Source: CADCVT01 sp036389155
GTDB lineage: Bacteria > Actinomycetota > Thermoleophilia > Solirubrobacterales > Solirubrobacteraceae
Assembly: GCA_036389155.1 (NCBI GenBank)
Contig: DASVQN010000050.1
Span: 1-64,000, forward strand
Direction: 5' to 3'
Length of the DNA: 64,000 nt
Positions 49,355-58,603 of the stretch are shown in pieces (positions within the stretch are counted from its first letter, which is position 1; the number at the start of each line of letters is the position of its first letter). The position numbers and the translations under genes are program-made. The notes below the pieces were generated by a model that saw nothing but the letters and a program-made list of their open reading frames with translations, ran no database searches and was not told where the DNA came from.

Positions 49355-49692
49355 GCCGCGGCGGGCGGGCCGCCGGCCGGCGACTGGCCGGTGCGGCGCT
49401 CGATCACGGTCGCCGCCTCGAGCGCTCCCTCCGCGGTCCAGCCGAGGACGAGGGCCTCGGGCGAGCGCTCGCCCTCGATCTCACGGTCGAGGTACGCGTT
49501 GATCTCCGGGAAGCGCTGCGACACGTCGAGCCAGTAGGCGGCGAGGTCCTCCGTCGCCGCGGCCTCCTGCCGCTGTTCGCGCTCGTCCTCGTCGCCGCTC
49601 GCCCAGGTGCGGATCGTCGGTGCGAGCTCGCGCAGTTCCTCGGGCAGCCGCTCGAGGTCGACCTCGAGCCCACCGATCTGTTCGGTCGCCAT
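49351..49692 (-). CDS. Hypothetical protein (113 aa)
   Basis: An acidic, helical-looking cytosolic protein beginning MATEQIGGLEVDLERLPEEL, with QRQEAAATEDLAAYWLDVSQ in the middle and a Pro/Ala-rich end. No signal peptide, membrane segment or cysteine. The family is not recognised. The stop overlaps the convergent GT2 gene by four bases. No clear ribosome-binding site or -10 hexamer is seen upstream. Confidence 0.6.
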   Translation of the reverse strand: MATEQIGGLEVDLERLPEELRELAPTIRTWASGDEDEREQRQEAAATEDLAAYWLDVSQRFPEINAYLDREIEGERSPEALVLGWTAEGALEAATVIERRTGQSPAGGPPAAA

Positions 49693-49725
49693 GTGACAAC
49701 GATGGCAAACGGACCGGCGGGAACG

Positions 49726-50424
49726 TCAGAGGAGGTCGCCGTCGGGTACCTGGCGCACGACGCGCGCCGGGACGCCCATGACGACGGCCCGCGGCGGGAC
49801 GTCCCGCGTGACGACCGCGCCGGCGGCCACGTAGGCCTCCTCGCCGACCTCGACGCCGGGGACGAGGACCGCGCCGCCGCCGATGCGGCACGCCCTGCGC
49901 AGCGTGGGAGGGGCGAGGAGCGCGCCGGGCGGGAGCCGGTTCATCGTGTCGTCGTTCGTGGTCATCGCGCGCGGGCCGAGGAAGACGTCGTCCTCCACCA
50001 CCGTCCCCGCCGTGACGTAGACGTCGGTCTGGATCCGCACGCGCTCGCCGATCGTCACGTCGTTGTCGATCGCGCTGCCGCGGCCGACGACGGTGCCCGC
50101 GCCGATCCGCGCGCGCTCGCGCACGTAGGACTGGTCGCCGACGATCGCCTCGTCGCCGATCCGCGCGCCGGCGAACACGATGCAGCCGGCACAGAGCGTG
50201 ACCCGCGCGCCGACCACGAGCGGCTCGATTCCGCGCCCCGCGGCCGCGGACGTCCGCGCGAGCTTCGGCACCTTGCCGAGCACGACGCCGTCCTCGATCA
50301 CGCAGCCGTCGCCGATCACGGTTCCGTCGTGGATCGTCACGTGCGCACCGATCGTGACGCCCTCGCCGACCTGCACGCCCTCCCCGAGGACGAGGCCCGG
50401 CGCGAGGTCCGGCCGCTCACCCAC
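49726..50424 (-). CDS. Left-handed beta-helix (hexapeptide) acyltransferase (232 aa)
   Basis: Nearly the whole chain consists of hexapeptide turns of the [LIV]-G-x4 type (VQVGEGVTIGAHVTI, ARIGAGTVVGRGSAI, VRIQTDVYVTAGTVVEDDVF), closing with AAGAVVTRDVPPRAVVMGVP, the usual end of sugar N- or O-acetyltransferases such as WbpD/WlbB. The catalytic His of WbpD-type enzymes is not clearly identifiable. It may acetylate an amino or hydroxyl group of a nucleotide sugar. The GTG at 50424 overlaps the stop of the methyltransferase gene by eight bases. Confidence 0.88.
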   Translation of the reverse strand: MGERPDLAPGLVLGEGVQVGEGVTIGAHVTIHDGTVIGDGCVIEDGVVLGKVPKLARTSAAAGRGIEPLVVGARVTLCAGCIVFAGARIGDEAIVGDQSYVRERARIGAGTVVGRGSAIDNDVTIGERVRIQTDVYVTAGTVVEDDVFLGPRAMTTNDDTMNRLPPGALLAPPTLRRACRIGGGAVLVPGVEVGEEAYVAAGAVVTRDVPPRAVVMGVPARVVRQVPDGDLL

Positions 50425-51067
50425 GCGCGACGCCGCGCAGCACGTACTGCCCGTAGAGGAACGGCTCGAGCGGCGTCCGGGCGAGCAGCCGGGCGACGCT
50501 GCGCTGGCGGCCCTCGAACCACAGCTGGCCCTCGACCGCGTCGACGCGCAGCCCCGCCTGCTCGAGCAGCTCGCGCGCGTCGGCGAGCGCGAACCAGCGC
50601 AGGTGGGTCGCGTCGAAGAGGCCCGCCGGCCGCCGCGGCCAGCGCCCGCGCCAGCCCAGCTCGCGGAAGGTCTCCCAGGAGCGGACGTTCGGCACGCTCA
50701 CGACCGCGACCCCGCCCGGGCGCAGCAGCGCCGTCGCGCGCCGCAGCGCGTCCCACGGATCGACGAGGTGCTCGAGGACGTCGGCCGCGACGACGCAGTC
50801 GAACGTCCCGAGGTCCTCCTCCAGGCCCGCTACCACGTCGGCGCACACCACGCGGTCGAGCCGGTCCTCCGCGTCGCGCGCGTAGCCGGGGTCGAGCTCG
50901 ATGCCGACGACCTCCGCGCCCTGGCGCGCCTTCAGCGCCGCCCCGAGGGCGCCCGAGGCGCACCCGAGGTCGAGGATCCGCTCCGCGGCGCGCGGAACGA
51001 GCGCCTGCACGTCCGGGCGCGCGGTCTCGTAGCCGCCGCGCCGGGCGTCGCGGATGGTCGCGTCCAT
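50417..51067 (-). CDS. SAM-dependent methyltransferase (216 aa)
   Basis: Class I methyltransferase of the Methyltransf_23 type: ILDLGCASGALGAALKARQG (motif I, about residues 31-50), VVGIELDPGYARDAEDRL, FDCVVAADVLEHLVDPWDAL and LLRPGGVAVVSVPNVRSWE. Such proteins occur in most glycan loci and modify sugars or act as chain terminators. ATG 51067 has TACCTT six bases upstream. It leads a two-gene unit with the acyltransferase. Confidence 0.86.
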   Translation of the reverse strand: MDATIRDARRGGYETARPDVQALVPRAAERILDLGCASGALGAALKARQGAEVVGIELDPGYARDAEDRLDRVVCADVVAGLEEDLGTFDCVVAADVLEHLVDPWDALRRATALLRPGGVAVVSVPNVRSWETFRELGWRGRWPRRPAGLFDATHLRWFALADARELLEQAGLRVDAVEGQLWFEGRQRSVARLLARTPLEPFLYGQYVLRGVARG

Positions 51068-51073
51068 GGCGAG

Positions 51074-51087
51074 AAGGTAGCTACGAT
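51074..51087. promoter_or_regulatory. Divergent -10 pair between methyltransferase and GT4 genes
   Basis: TACCTT on the minus strand (51079-51074) ends six bases before the ATG at 51067; TACGAT (51082-51087) ends 11 bases before the GTG at 51099. Only two bases separate the two boxes. Confidence 0.45.
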
Positions 51088-51098
51088 GGCCCGCGCTC

Positions 51099-52250
51099 GT
51101 GCGCATCGCCTACGTCCGCGGCCCGAACCTCAACGCGTGGGAGCTGCAGAACGTCGACGGGCTGGCGCACGAGGTCGTCGCCTTCGCCTCCTTCGCTGGG
51201 CGGTACGAGCTCGGCGGCGGCATCGAGGTCCGGCGGCTCCCCTGCCTGCGCGATCCGATCGTGCGCGCGCCGGCGATCGTCGGCGCCGCCGTCCACCGCT
51301 TCGCGGGCAACGCCGACTACGTCTTCGGCCTGGAGCGCGCGCTGCGCGGCTTCGACGTCGCCCACGTCGCCGACCTCTCGTTCCCGTACTCGCTGCAGGC
51401 GGTCCGCGCGCGCGACGCCGGGGCGTGCGGCCGCGTGATCGCGACCGTGTGGGAGAACATCGCGTTCCCGCCGTGGGAGAACGGCCTCGTCGCGCGGCGC
51501 GTGCAGAAGGTCGCGGCCGGAGTCGACCACTGCATCGCGATCAGCGAGGACGCGCGCCTGCACCTCGAGGTCAACGGCGTCCCCGAGGACCGGATCACCG
51601 TGCTGCCGCCGGGGATCGACGTGGAGCGCTTCCGGCCGGCCGCCGAGGGGCCCGCTTCCGAGCCGGCGGGCGGCGACGGTCGCCACCCCCTCCGCATCCT
51701 CTGCGTCTCGCGCCTCGTCGAGGAGAAGGGGGTCGACGACGTCGTCGTCGCCGCCGGGCTGCTGCGGCGGCGGGGGATCGAGGTCCGCGTCAAGCTCGTC
51801 GGCGCCGGTCCGCTCGCGCCGCGGCTGCCGGAGATGGCGCGCCGGATGGGCGTCGAGGACGCGGTCGAGCTGGCGGGCTCGGTGTCCTACGCCGACCTCC
51901 CGGACACGTACCGCGCCGCCGACGTCTTCGTCCTGGCCAGCGGACCGCGGACGACGTGGCGCGAGCAGTTCGGCTTCGCCGTCGTCGAGGCGATGGCCTC
52001 CGGGCTTCCCGTCGTCGCCGGCCACTCGGGCTCGCTGGCCGAGGTCGTCGGCGACCCCGACAGCCTCGTCGTCCCGCACGAGCCCGCGCTGCTCGCCGAC
52101 AAGCTCGCACGGCTCGCGGCCGGCCCCGACCTCCGCCGCCGCCAGGGCGAGCGCAACCGCCGCTGGGCCGAGGAGCGCTACGACCGCCGCGACGTCGCCC
52201 GCCGGCTCGGCGAGCTGTACGAGGCCGTGGCCGCCCGGCCGGCGCGCTGA
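51099..52250 (+). CDS. GT4 family glycosyltransferase (383 aa)
   Basis: GT-B enzyme with VRGPNLNAWELQNVDGL at the start, VIATVWENIAFPPWE, ITVLPPGIDVERFRP, LRILCVSRLVEEKGVDDVV at the inter-domain start, VKLVGAGPLAPRL and a donor site WREQFGFAVVEAMASGLPVV (E-x7-E, with E preceding QFGFAVVE). This is a standard retaining hexosyltransferase layout. GTG 51099; the stop overlaps the flippase ATG (TGATG), so the pair is translated together. Confidence 0.9.
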   Translation: MRIAYVRGPNLNAWELQNVDGLAHEVVAFASFAGRYELGGGIEVRRLPCLRDPIVRAPAIVGAAVHRFAGNADYVFGLERALRGFDVAHVADLSFPYSLQAVRARDAGACGRVIATVWENIAFPPWENGLVARRVQKVAAGVDHCIAISEDARLHLEVNGVPEDRITVLPPGIDVERFRPAAEGPASEPAGGDGRHPLRILCVSRLVEEKGVDDVVVAAGLLRRRGIEVRVKLVGAGPLAPRLPEMARRMGVEDAVELAGSVSYADLPDTYRAADVFVLASGPRTTWREQFGFAVVEAMASGLPVVAGHSGSLAEVVGDPDSLVVPHEPALLADKLARLAAGPDLRRRQGERNRRWAEERYDRRDVARRLGELYEAVAARPAR

Positions 52251-53731
52251 TGATTGTCGAGACCCCGACCCCGGAGGGGGACGGCGCCGCCGCGCTGACC
52301 GCCCGCAGCGCCGGCGTCACCGTCGCCGCGCAGTCGGTCGCACGGGCGATCACGCTCGCGGTCGTCGTCCTGAGCACCGCGCTCGTCGCGCGCGAGCTCA
52401 CGCTCGACCGGTACGCGGACTGGGTCACGATCCTGTCGCTGGTCACGCTCGCCGCGGTCCTGCTCGACCCGGCGATCAGCCCGGCGGTCGTCCGCCGCCT
52501 GACCCAGAGCCGCGATCAGGCGCCGGCGCCCGCGACGCTGCGCGCGGTCCGCATCGGGCTGGGCGTGCTGACCCTGGCCATCGTCACCGGCCTGTCCGTC
52601 GCGCTGCGCGGGACCGGCGCCTTCGTCCTCGCCCTCGCGCTCGGCGGGCAGATCGTCGCGCGCGCGGACGTCCTCAACGCGACGCCGTTCCTGCAGACCG
52701 ACCACCGCCTGCACCGCCAGACGGCGCTGGAGGCCGTGGTCGCCGCGATCGGCCTGAGCGCGCTCGCCGTCGCGGTCGCCACCGAGGCGTCGGCGCCCGT
52801 CATGGCGCTCGTGGGCTTCACCGTCCCGGCGTTCCTGCTCGCGGTCCTCGTGCGGCGGGAGCTCGCGCGCACGCCGTCGGCCCGCGCGCTCGCCGCCGAG
52901 CGCGGCGGCGCGAGCACGGACGGCGAGCGCGCGCTCGTCCGCTCGCTGGCGCGCGAGGTCGCGCCGCTCGCCGCCGCCCTGGCGCTGACCACCGCCTACA
53001 CCCGCGTCTACACGGTCTTCCTCAACGCGGCCGAGGACGCCGCGGACGTCGCCCGCTACCTCTTCGCGTTCCAGTTCGTCGAGCAGATCATCGTCGTGGC
53101 CGGGATCGTCGGCGGCGCCCTGCTGCCGATCATCGCCGCGCGCGGGCGCAGCGTCCGCCTGACCCACGACCACGTCGTCCACGAGCTCGCGACCGCGATG
53201 ACCGCGCTCGGCGCGATCGCCGCGGCCGCGCTCATCGGCTTCGCGCCGCTCGTCTGCCGGCTCATCGGGGGACCGAAGCTCGCTCCCGCCGACCGCTACC
53301 TCCAGCTCGTCGCGCCGCTCAGCGCGCTGATCTTCGTCGCCTTCGTCCTCGGCTACGTCTACATCGCGATGGAGCGCGGCGGCGCGTACCTGCGCTTCAA
53401 CGCCGCGGCGCTCGCGTTCAACCTGGCCGCCAACGCCGCGCTGACGCTGACCGTGGGTGCGTCGGCCACCGCCCGGATCTCGTGGGCGACGGAGCTGCTC
53501 GTCGTGACGCTCGCGTTCGCGCCGCTCGCGCGCGGGTCGCGGACCGGCCGCACGGCCGCGGCCCGGATCGCCGCGATCGTGGCGGTGACGGTCGCCGGCG
53601 CCGAGCTAGCGGGCGGCGACGTGCTGCCGCCGGCGGTCGCGGGTGTGGGGGTGGCGCTCATCGCGGCGGCGCTCGCGGCCGGGCCGCTGCGGCGCTTCGC
53701 GGAGGCCGTCCTCAGGCCGGATCGATCCTGA
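52250..53731 (+). CDS. Wzx-like polysaccharide flippase (493 aa)
   Basis: Polytopic MOP-superfamily exporter that flips lipid-linked glycan units across the cytoplasmic membrane. About 12 to 14 hydrophobic segments run through the chain, with the early RSAGVTVAAQSVARAITLAV and ARELTLDRYADWVTILSL and later EQIIVVAGIVGGALLPIIAA, typical of Wzx/MurJ-like proteins. A Wzx in the same locus as an ABC exporter suggests either two glycans or a two-stage assembly. No Wzy polymerase was clearly identified, although the GT-C-type membrane proteins have not been excluded from that role. Confidence 0.85.
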   Translation: MIVETPTPEGDGAAALTARSAGVTVAAQSVARAITLAVVVLSTALVARELTLDRYADWVTILSLVTLAAVLLDPAISPAVVRRLTQSRDQAPAPATLRAVRIGLGVLTLAIVTGLSVALRGTGAFVLALALGGQIVARADVLNATPFLQTDHRLHRQTALEAVVAAIGLSALAVAVATEASAPVMALVGFTVPAFLLAVLVRRELARTPSARALAAERGGASTDGERALVRSLAREVAPLAAALALTTAYTRVYTVFLNAAEDAADVARYLFAFQFVEQIIVVAGIVGGALLPIIAARGRSVRLTHDHVVHELATAMTALGAIAAAALIGFAPLVCRLIGGPKLAPADRYLQLVAPLSALIFVAFVLGYVYIAMERGGAYLRFNAAALAFNLAANAALTLTVGASATARISWATELLVVTLAFAPLARGSRTGRTAAARIAAIVAVTVAGAELAGGDVLPPAVAGVGVALIAAALAAGPLRRFAEAVLRPDRS

Positions 53732-55862
53732 GCACGCGCACCGTCCCGTCGTTGCCGCCCGCGAGCTTCAGCGCGGGCAGCTCGATCGTGACGCGCGAGC
53801 CGTGGACGACGACCTTGCGCTTGCCGCCCGACGCGAGCTTTCCCTCCCGCAGCCCGTCGTCGTCGCGGACCGACCACGAGAACCGCACGTCCTCGGGGTT
53901 CTCCGGCCCCGCGGTGTCGGCCACCAGCGTCACCGCCGCCTTGCGCGACGGGCGGAAGATGCTCAGGCGCAGTCGCCGGTCGGCCGACCCCGGCGCGCCG
54001 TCGAAGGTCGACCCCGTCATCAGCCACTCGGCGTGCAGCGGCTTCGCCGGCTTCAGCAGCGCCGCCCCGTAGGGCACCGTCGAGAGGATCTCGCCGCTCA
54101 GCCGCAGCGTCGGGTCGCCCGGGCCGATGACGAGCACGTCCGGCACCTCGTCGGTCGCCACGTTGCCGGTCGCGGGATCGACCACGAGCTTGTGTCCCGG
54201 CCAGCCGGTGAACGGCCCGGTGCCCGCCAGCGTGTACTCGCGCGTGATCCGCTTGTTCCAGAACTCCGTCCACATCCAGTGGTTGCCGTCGTCGGGCTGG
54301 CCGATCCGCCCGGGCTGCATCCCCACGCGCGCGCCGTCGGGCGCCCGCTGGTCGACCCAGTCGCGCGGCACCTGGTCGACGCCCTGCAGGATCGCCGGAT
54401 AGCTCTCCGCGATGCCGGTGATGACCTTCGGGAACAGCCAGCGCGTCTGCGCGACCGACCCGACGAGGGCGAGCACGCACACTGCCGCGACCAGCAGCCG
54501 CGCCCGGCGGCCCACGGAGAACGCGATCGTCACCAGCAGTCCCGCCAGCAGGACGAACAGGGCGGCCAGCTCGGCGATGCTGCGGTCGCGCCCGGGGACG
54601 ATGCTGTTCGCGTCGGGCTGCAGCTCGGTGAACTTCTCGTTCAGGCCCGCGCCCGCGGACGCGACCCGCCCGAACGCGCCCGCCGCCTCGCCGATCCCGA
54701 ACTGGCTGCCGGCGATCGCCACCGCCGCCGCGAACGTCGCGACGAGCAGCGTCACGCGCGGCGCCGGTCCGGGCCGCGACCCGAGCACCGCGAGGCCGAC
54801 CGCGAACAGCGCGGCGACGTAGATCGTGTAGCGCTCCTGGAAGACGCCGCCGCCGATCGTGCGCGCGAACCACCCGGCCTGGTAGATCGTCGCCGCGAAC
54901 GCCAGGCCGGAGACGATCGCTCCCGCGCGCTCGGCCTCGCTGAGCGGCCGCATCCCGGCGATCAGCATCCACGCGCCCCACATCACCGCGGGCACGACGG
55001 TCACGCCGATGATCATGTGCGAGACGTGGACCATCATCGAGTCCCACAGGCCGCCGGGCAGCAGCGTCGTGGTCGTGGTGATCTCGTAGGAGCCGAGCAG
55101 GTTCCCGCCGGCGATCTGCACGAGCGCGACGAGCGCCGCGCCGAGCAGCGCGGCGATCACCAGCGCGATCCGCGAGCGCAGCCGCTCGCGCAGCGGCGGA
55201 CCCGCCTCCCGGGACAGCTCCCACAACACGACGGCGAGCGGGAAGACGACGACGAGGAACACCAGCTGCGTGCGGGCGAGCACCGCGAGGGCGATGACGA
55301 CGAGGGCGAGCACCTCGTTGCGCGGGCGCGGGTCGACGATCGCCACCGTGCTCGCGAACACCGCCCACGCGAACAGGGGGTACGCGGTCGCCTCGGTCAT
55401 CAGCACAAGCGACGCGACCGACCACGGCACCCACACGGCGACGAGGCCGCCGAACAGCGACCACGACCACGACGCGCCGATCCGGCGGCACGTCAGGTAC
55501 ACGGGGAACATCGTGCTCGCGAAGAGCCCTCCGTTGACGATGTGCGCCGCCTTGAAGGCGTCCGGCGTCGACAGCACCCAGAACAGCGGCGAGATGAGCA
55601 CGGGGTAGAGCAGGTTCGGCGCGCCGTACGCCTGCCCGTGCACGGCCGGCATCAGCCCGACGAAGTCGCTGTAGGAGACCGCGTACTTCATGTACAGCAG
55701 CTCGTCGATCAGCCAGATGAACGAGTTGACGTGCGACGCCTGCCAGGCGAGCCACGCGGCGCTCAGCACGAAGGCGACGGGCAGCGCGACCCGCGGCGTC
55801 CACACGCGCGCGACCACCCCGCCGAACGTGCCCCGCGCCGGGGCGGGCGCCGCGACCGCCAT
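53712..55862 (-). CDS. Large GT-C type membrane protein with C-terminal extracellular domain (716 aa)
   Basis: About 11 to 12 membrane helices cover residues 25-500. The first outer loop has FIWLIDELLYMKYAVSYSDF, in which D-E is a possible GT-C catalytic site, and LLYPVLISPLFWVL follows. Residues about 520-716 are hydrophilic and beta-rich (carbohydrate-binding-like; includes FWNKRITREYTLAG). A paralog of similar build is at 59293. It may transfer a sugar from a lipid donor on the outer face. The ATG lies directly after the DUF2304 stop, so it is the third gene of the unit 57025-53712. The 3' end overlaps the flippase gene by 20 bases. Confidence 0.75.
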   Translation of the reverse strand: MAVAAPAPARGTFGGVVARVWTPRVALPVAFVLSAAWLAWQASHVNSFIWLIDELLYMKYAVSYSDFVGLMPAVHGQAYGAPNLLYPVLISPLFWVLSTPDAFKAAHIVNGGLFASTMFPVYLTCRRIGASWSWSLFGGLVAVWVPWSVASLVLMTEATAYPLFAWAVFASTVAIVDPRPRNEVLALVVIALAVLARTQLVFLVVVFPLAVVLWELSREAGPPLRERLRSRIALVIAALLGAALVALVQIAGGNLLGSYEITTTTTLLPGGLWDSMMVHVSHMIIGVTVVPAVMWGAWMLIAGMRPLSEAERAGAIVSGLAFAATIYQAGWFARTIGGGVFQERYTIYVAALFAVGLAVLGSRPGPAPRVTLLVATFAAAVAIAGSQFGIGEAAGAFGRVASAGAGLNEKFTELQPDANSIVPGRDRSIAELAALFVLLAGLLVTIAFSVGRRARLLVAAVCVLALVGSVAQTRWLFPKVITGIAESYPAILQGVDQVPRDWVDQRAPDGARVGMQPGRIGQPDDGNHWMWTEFWNKRITREYTLAGTGPFTGWPGHKLVVDPATGNVATDEVPDVLVIGPGDPTLRLSGEILSTVPYGAALLKPAKPLHAEWLMTGSTFDGAPGSADRRLRLSIFRPSRKAAVTLVADTAGPENPEDVRFSWSVRDDDGLREGKLASGGKRKVVVHGSRVTIELPALKLAGGNDGTVRVLRIDPA

Positions 55863-56270
55863 CTACCGGCGGGCGACGAGGTGCGGCCGCTCTTCGGCGA
55901 CGGCGGGCGCCTCGGCGCCCCGCCGCGCCTCCAGCTCGTCGACGCGCGCCTGCAGCAGGCTCACCCGCTGGGCGAGCACCTTCGTCTGGTCGGCGAGGCG
56001 CGAGATGACGAGCGAGAAGTGCAGCAGCAGCATCGAGATGAACCCGAGCGCGATCGCGAACAGCGCCGACGGCGCGTAGTAGATGCCGACGGCCGACGCG
56101 AACTCCTCGAGCGCGTCCTTCCAGACGGCGAGGCCGAGCAAGACCGCGGCGCTGAACAGCCACAGCAGTGCGTAGCGCTCCATCAGCCGGCGCCGGCGGA
56201 CCGCCTCGAACACGACGACGAACAGGATCGCGGTGGCGAGGATCGCGACGATCTGGATCCGCGACTCCAT
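55863..56270 (-). CDS. DUF2304 family membrane protein (135 aa)
   Basis: Small membrane protein with three hydrophobic segments (QIVAILATAILFVVVFEAV, YALLWLFSAAVLLGLAVW, LFAIALGFISMLLLHFSLV) and a heptad-rich C-terminus (QRVSLLQARVDELEARRG). DUF2304 proteins usually sit beside a polyprenyl-phosphate glycosyltransferase, as here, and are thought to assist it; the mechanism is unknown. Its start overlaps the upstream stop as TGATG. Confidence 0.9.
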   Translation of the reverse strand: MESRIQIVAILATAILFVVVFEAVRRRRLMERYALLWLFSAAVLLGLAVWKDALEEFASAVGIYYAPSALFAIALGFISMLLLHFSLVISRLADQTKVLAQRVSLLQARVDELEARRGAEAPAVAEERPHLVARR

Positions 56271-57025
56271 CAGACCGCCTGCTGCGCGCGGACGGGCGCC
56301 TCGTCGCCGGGCTCCACCGTCGGGCGCGAGCGCAGCAGCCCGACGAAGATCGCCAGCAGCACCTTGATCATGTAGTAGATCGAGCGCGACGCGTTGATCG
56401 ACGACACGCCGCTCTGGCGCTCGCGCATCCGCACCGGCAGCTCCTCGGCGGCCAGGCGGTGGTGGTGGAGCAGCAGGACGGCCTCGACCTCGGGGTAGTC
56501 GTGCGGGTAGTCGCGGGCGAACAGCTCGATGCCGCGCCGGTCGGTCATCCGCAGCCCGGAGGTCGGGTCGGTCACCGGCCGTCCGACGACGGCGGAGAGG
56601 ATGCGGCCGAAGATCCGGATGCCGAGGCGCCGCGAGGCGGAGGAGCGGTAGCCGTGGCCGTCGGCCGACATGAACCGCGACCCGGTGACCATGTTCAGGT
56701 CGGGCCGCGAGCGCAGGCGCTCGAGCAGCACCGGCAGGCAGCGCGGGTCGTGCTGGCCGTCGCCGTCGACCTGCACGGCGACCTGGTAGCCGTTCTCGGC
56801 CGCGTAGACGTAGCCGGCCTGCACCGCGCCGCCGATGCCGACGTTGAAGGGCAGCTGGAGGACGCGCGCGCCGGCCTGGCGGGCGATGTCGCCGGTGCCG
56901 TCGGTCGAGCCGTCGTCCACGACCACGACGTCGAAGCCGGGCGCGTGGCGACGCAGCTCGGCGATCGTGCCGGCGATGGCGCCGGCCTCGTTGTAGGCGG
57001 GGACTATGGCTAGGAGGTCGCTCAT
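56270..57025 (-). CDS. Polyprenyl-phosphate sugar transferase, GT2/DPM1-like (251 aa)
   Basis: GT-A enzyme that loads a sugar onto a polyprenyl phosphate: AIVPAYNEAGAIAGTIAEL, VVVVDDGSTDGTGDIARQ, LQLPFNVGIGGAVQAGYVY, and the catalytic VQVDGDGQHDPRCLPVLL (DxD). LTDPTSGLRMT-like (here VTDPTSGLRMTDRRG) and SGVSSINASRSIYYM are family features. Its product would serve the adjacent GT-C proteins. ATG 57025 has an AGGAG ribosome-binding site nine bases upstream, better than a GTG at 57037. Confidence 0.92.
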   Translation of the reverse strand: MSDLLAIVPAYNEAGAIAGTIAELRRHAPGFDVVVVDDGSTDGTGDIARQAGARVLQLPFNVGIGGAVQAGYVYAAENGYQVAVQVDGDGQHDPRCLPVLLERLRSRPDLNMVTGSRFMSADGHGYRSSASRRLGIRIFGRILSAVVGRPVTDPTSGLRMTDRRGIELFARDYPHDYPEVEAVLLLHHHRLAAEELPVRMRERQSGVSSINASRSIYYMIKVLLAIFVGLLRSRPTVEPGDEAPVRAQQAV

Positions 57026-57116
57026 GGACTCCTGCACGGAACGGCGCGCGCACGCTGAAGTTGCGCGCGCTCCGGGCGCCCAGAGGGTAGACGACGGCGC
57101 GGGCGTGGCCGCTCAC

Positions 57117-57122
57117 TAGTCT
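57117..57122 (+). promoter_or_regulatory. -10 hexamer of the DUF2142 gene
   Basis: TAGTCT ends eight bases before the ATG at 57131; no Shine-Dalgarno sequence is present. Confidence 0.45.
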
Positions 57123-57130
57123 GCCGCGCG

Positions 57131-58603
57131 ATGCCGTGGCGCGAGCTTCCCGGTCGTGCGTGGCGCCGCGTCCGGTCGACGCCGGCGCCGCTCGCCGTCC
57201 TGCTCGTCCTCGCCGCCGCCAACGGCATCGCCTGGGCCGCGGTCACCCCTCCCCTCCAGGGCCCCGACGAGCTCACGCACATCGCGTACGTCCAGGCGCT
57301 CGTCGAGACCGGGCACGGCCCGGAGCGCGACTCGGGCAGCGGCCAGTACTCGCGCGAGCTGGAGATCCTCGGCGAGGGCCTGTACCTCCTGCCGATCACC
57401 CAGCACTTCGAGGGCCGCCCCGCCTGGCACCGCGTCGACGAGGTCGAGGCCGAGCTCGATCGCGAGGGCGACCGGGCGCGCAACGCGGCGACGGGCCCGA
57501 ACGCCGCCGCCGCCAACCCGCCCGTCTACTACCTCTACGCCGCGGCGGTGTGGGAGCTGACGCCGGACCGGTCGCTGCTCGGGCGGCTGATGTCGGTGCG
57601 CCTGGCGACCGTCGCGCTCTTCGTCCTGACCGTCGGCCTGGCGTGGATGATCGCGGCGGAGCTGTTCGCCGCCGGCTGGGCGCGCCCGCTCGTCGCGGGG
57701 ATCGTCGCGCTGAACCCGAAGCTCGCGTCGATCGCCGGGAACGTGAACCCGGACGCGATGCTCGTCCTGCTCAGCACCGCCGTCCTGCTCGCGGCGCTGC
57801 GTCTGGTCAGCCGCGGGCTGAGCACGCGACGCGTGGTCGCGCTGGCCCTCCTCGCGCTGCTCGGCGTCCTCACCCACGGCCGCGGCTACTTCCTCGCCCC
57901 GCTCGCGGGCGTCGCCATCGCCATCGCGCTCGTCCGGGCGCGGCCGCCGCGGCGCACCGCGCTGATCCTCGGCGGCGGCGCGGGCGTCGCACTCCTGCTC
58001 TCGATCGTGCTCGGCGCGGCGTGGACGCGCAGCCACGCCGGCGGCGCGGGCTTCGGCGGCGCGGCGCCGGCGGCCGGGTCGTTCGTGCCGATGGAGTTCC
58101 TCTCCTACGTCTGGCAGTTCTACTTCCCGAAGTTCGACTTCCTCGAGGCGTCCGTCGGCCAGGGCTACGGCTACCGCCAGATGTTCATCAGCCGCTTCTT
58201 CGGCGGCGCGGTCAACCTCGAGCTCGACTTCCCCAACGGCGTCTACGACGCGATCCAGATCGGCGCGTGGCTCGGGCTGCTGACGCTGTGGACCACGGCC
58301 GCGCTGCGGTGGCGCTCGATCCGCCGGCGGTGGCCCGCGGTCGTGATCTGCGCGCTCATGTTCGTGGGGATGATCGGCCTGCTGCACCTCGTCAGCTACA
58401 CGTCGATCAAGGCCGGCGGCGGCGTGGTCATCACCGGCCGCTACCTGCTGCCCGGGATCGCGCTGATGGGCGCCGCCGTCGCCTTCGTGGCCACGTCGCT
58501 GCCCCGCTGGCTCGGCGTGCCGTTCGCGGGCGCGGCGCTCGCGCTCGCCTCCCTGCACTCGATGGCCATGCTCGGCCTGGGCGTGGAGCGGTTCCTTGCC
58601 TAG
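57131..58603 (+). CDS. DUF2142 family membrane protein (490 aa)
   Basis: GT-C-like polytopic membrane protein with 10 to 12 helices. The N-terminal loop AAVTPPLQGPDELTHIAYVQ is the DUF2142 hallmark, with a conserved D-E pair as possible catalytic site; ITGRYLLPGIALMGAA near residue 435 is also characteristic. Family members are found in actinobacterial glycan loci and are presumed glycosyltransferases or polymerases. The stop overlaps the next gene (start TTG 58596) by eight bases. Confidence 0.85.
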   Translation: MPWRELPGRAWRRVRSTPAPLAVLLVLAAANGIAWAAVTPPLQGPDELTHIAYVQALVETGHGPERDSGSGQYSRELEILGEGLYLLPITQHFEGRPAWHRVDEVEAELDREGDRARNAATGPNAAAANPPVYYLYAAAVWELTPDRSLLGRLMSVRLATVALFVLTVGLAWMIAAELFAAGWARPLVAGIVALNPKLASIAGNVNPDAMLVLLSTAVLLAALRLVSRGLSTRRVVALALLALLGVLTHGRGYFLAPLAGVAIAIALVRARPPRRTALILGGGAGVALLLSIVLGAAWTRSHAGGAGFGGAAPAAGSFVPMEFLSYVWQFYFPKFDFLEASVGQGYGYRQMFISRFFGGAVNLELDFPNGVYDAIQIGAWLGLLTLWTTAALRWRSIRRRWPAVVICALMFVGMIGLLHLVSYTSIKAGGGVVITGRYLLPGIALMGAAVAFVATSLPRWLGVPFAGAALALASLHSMAMLGLGVERFLA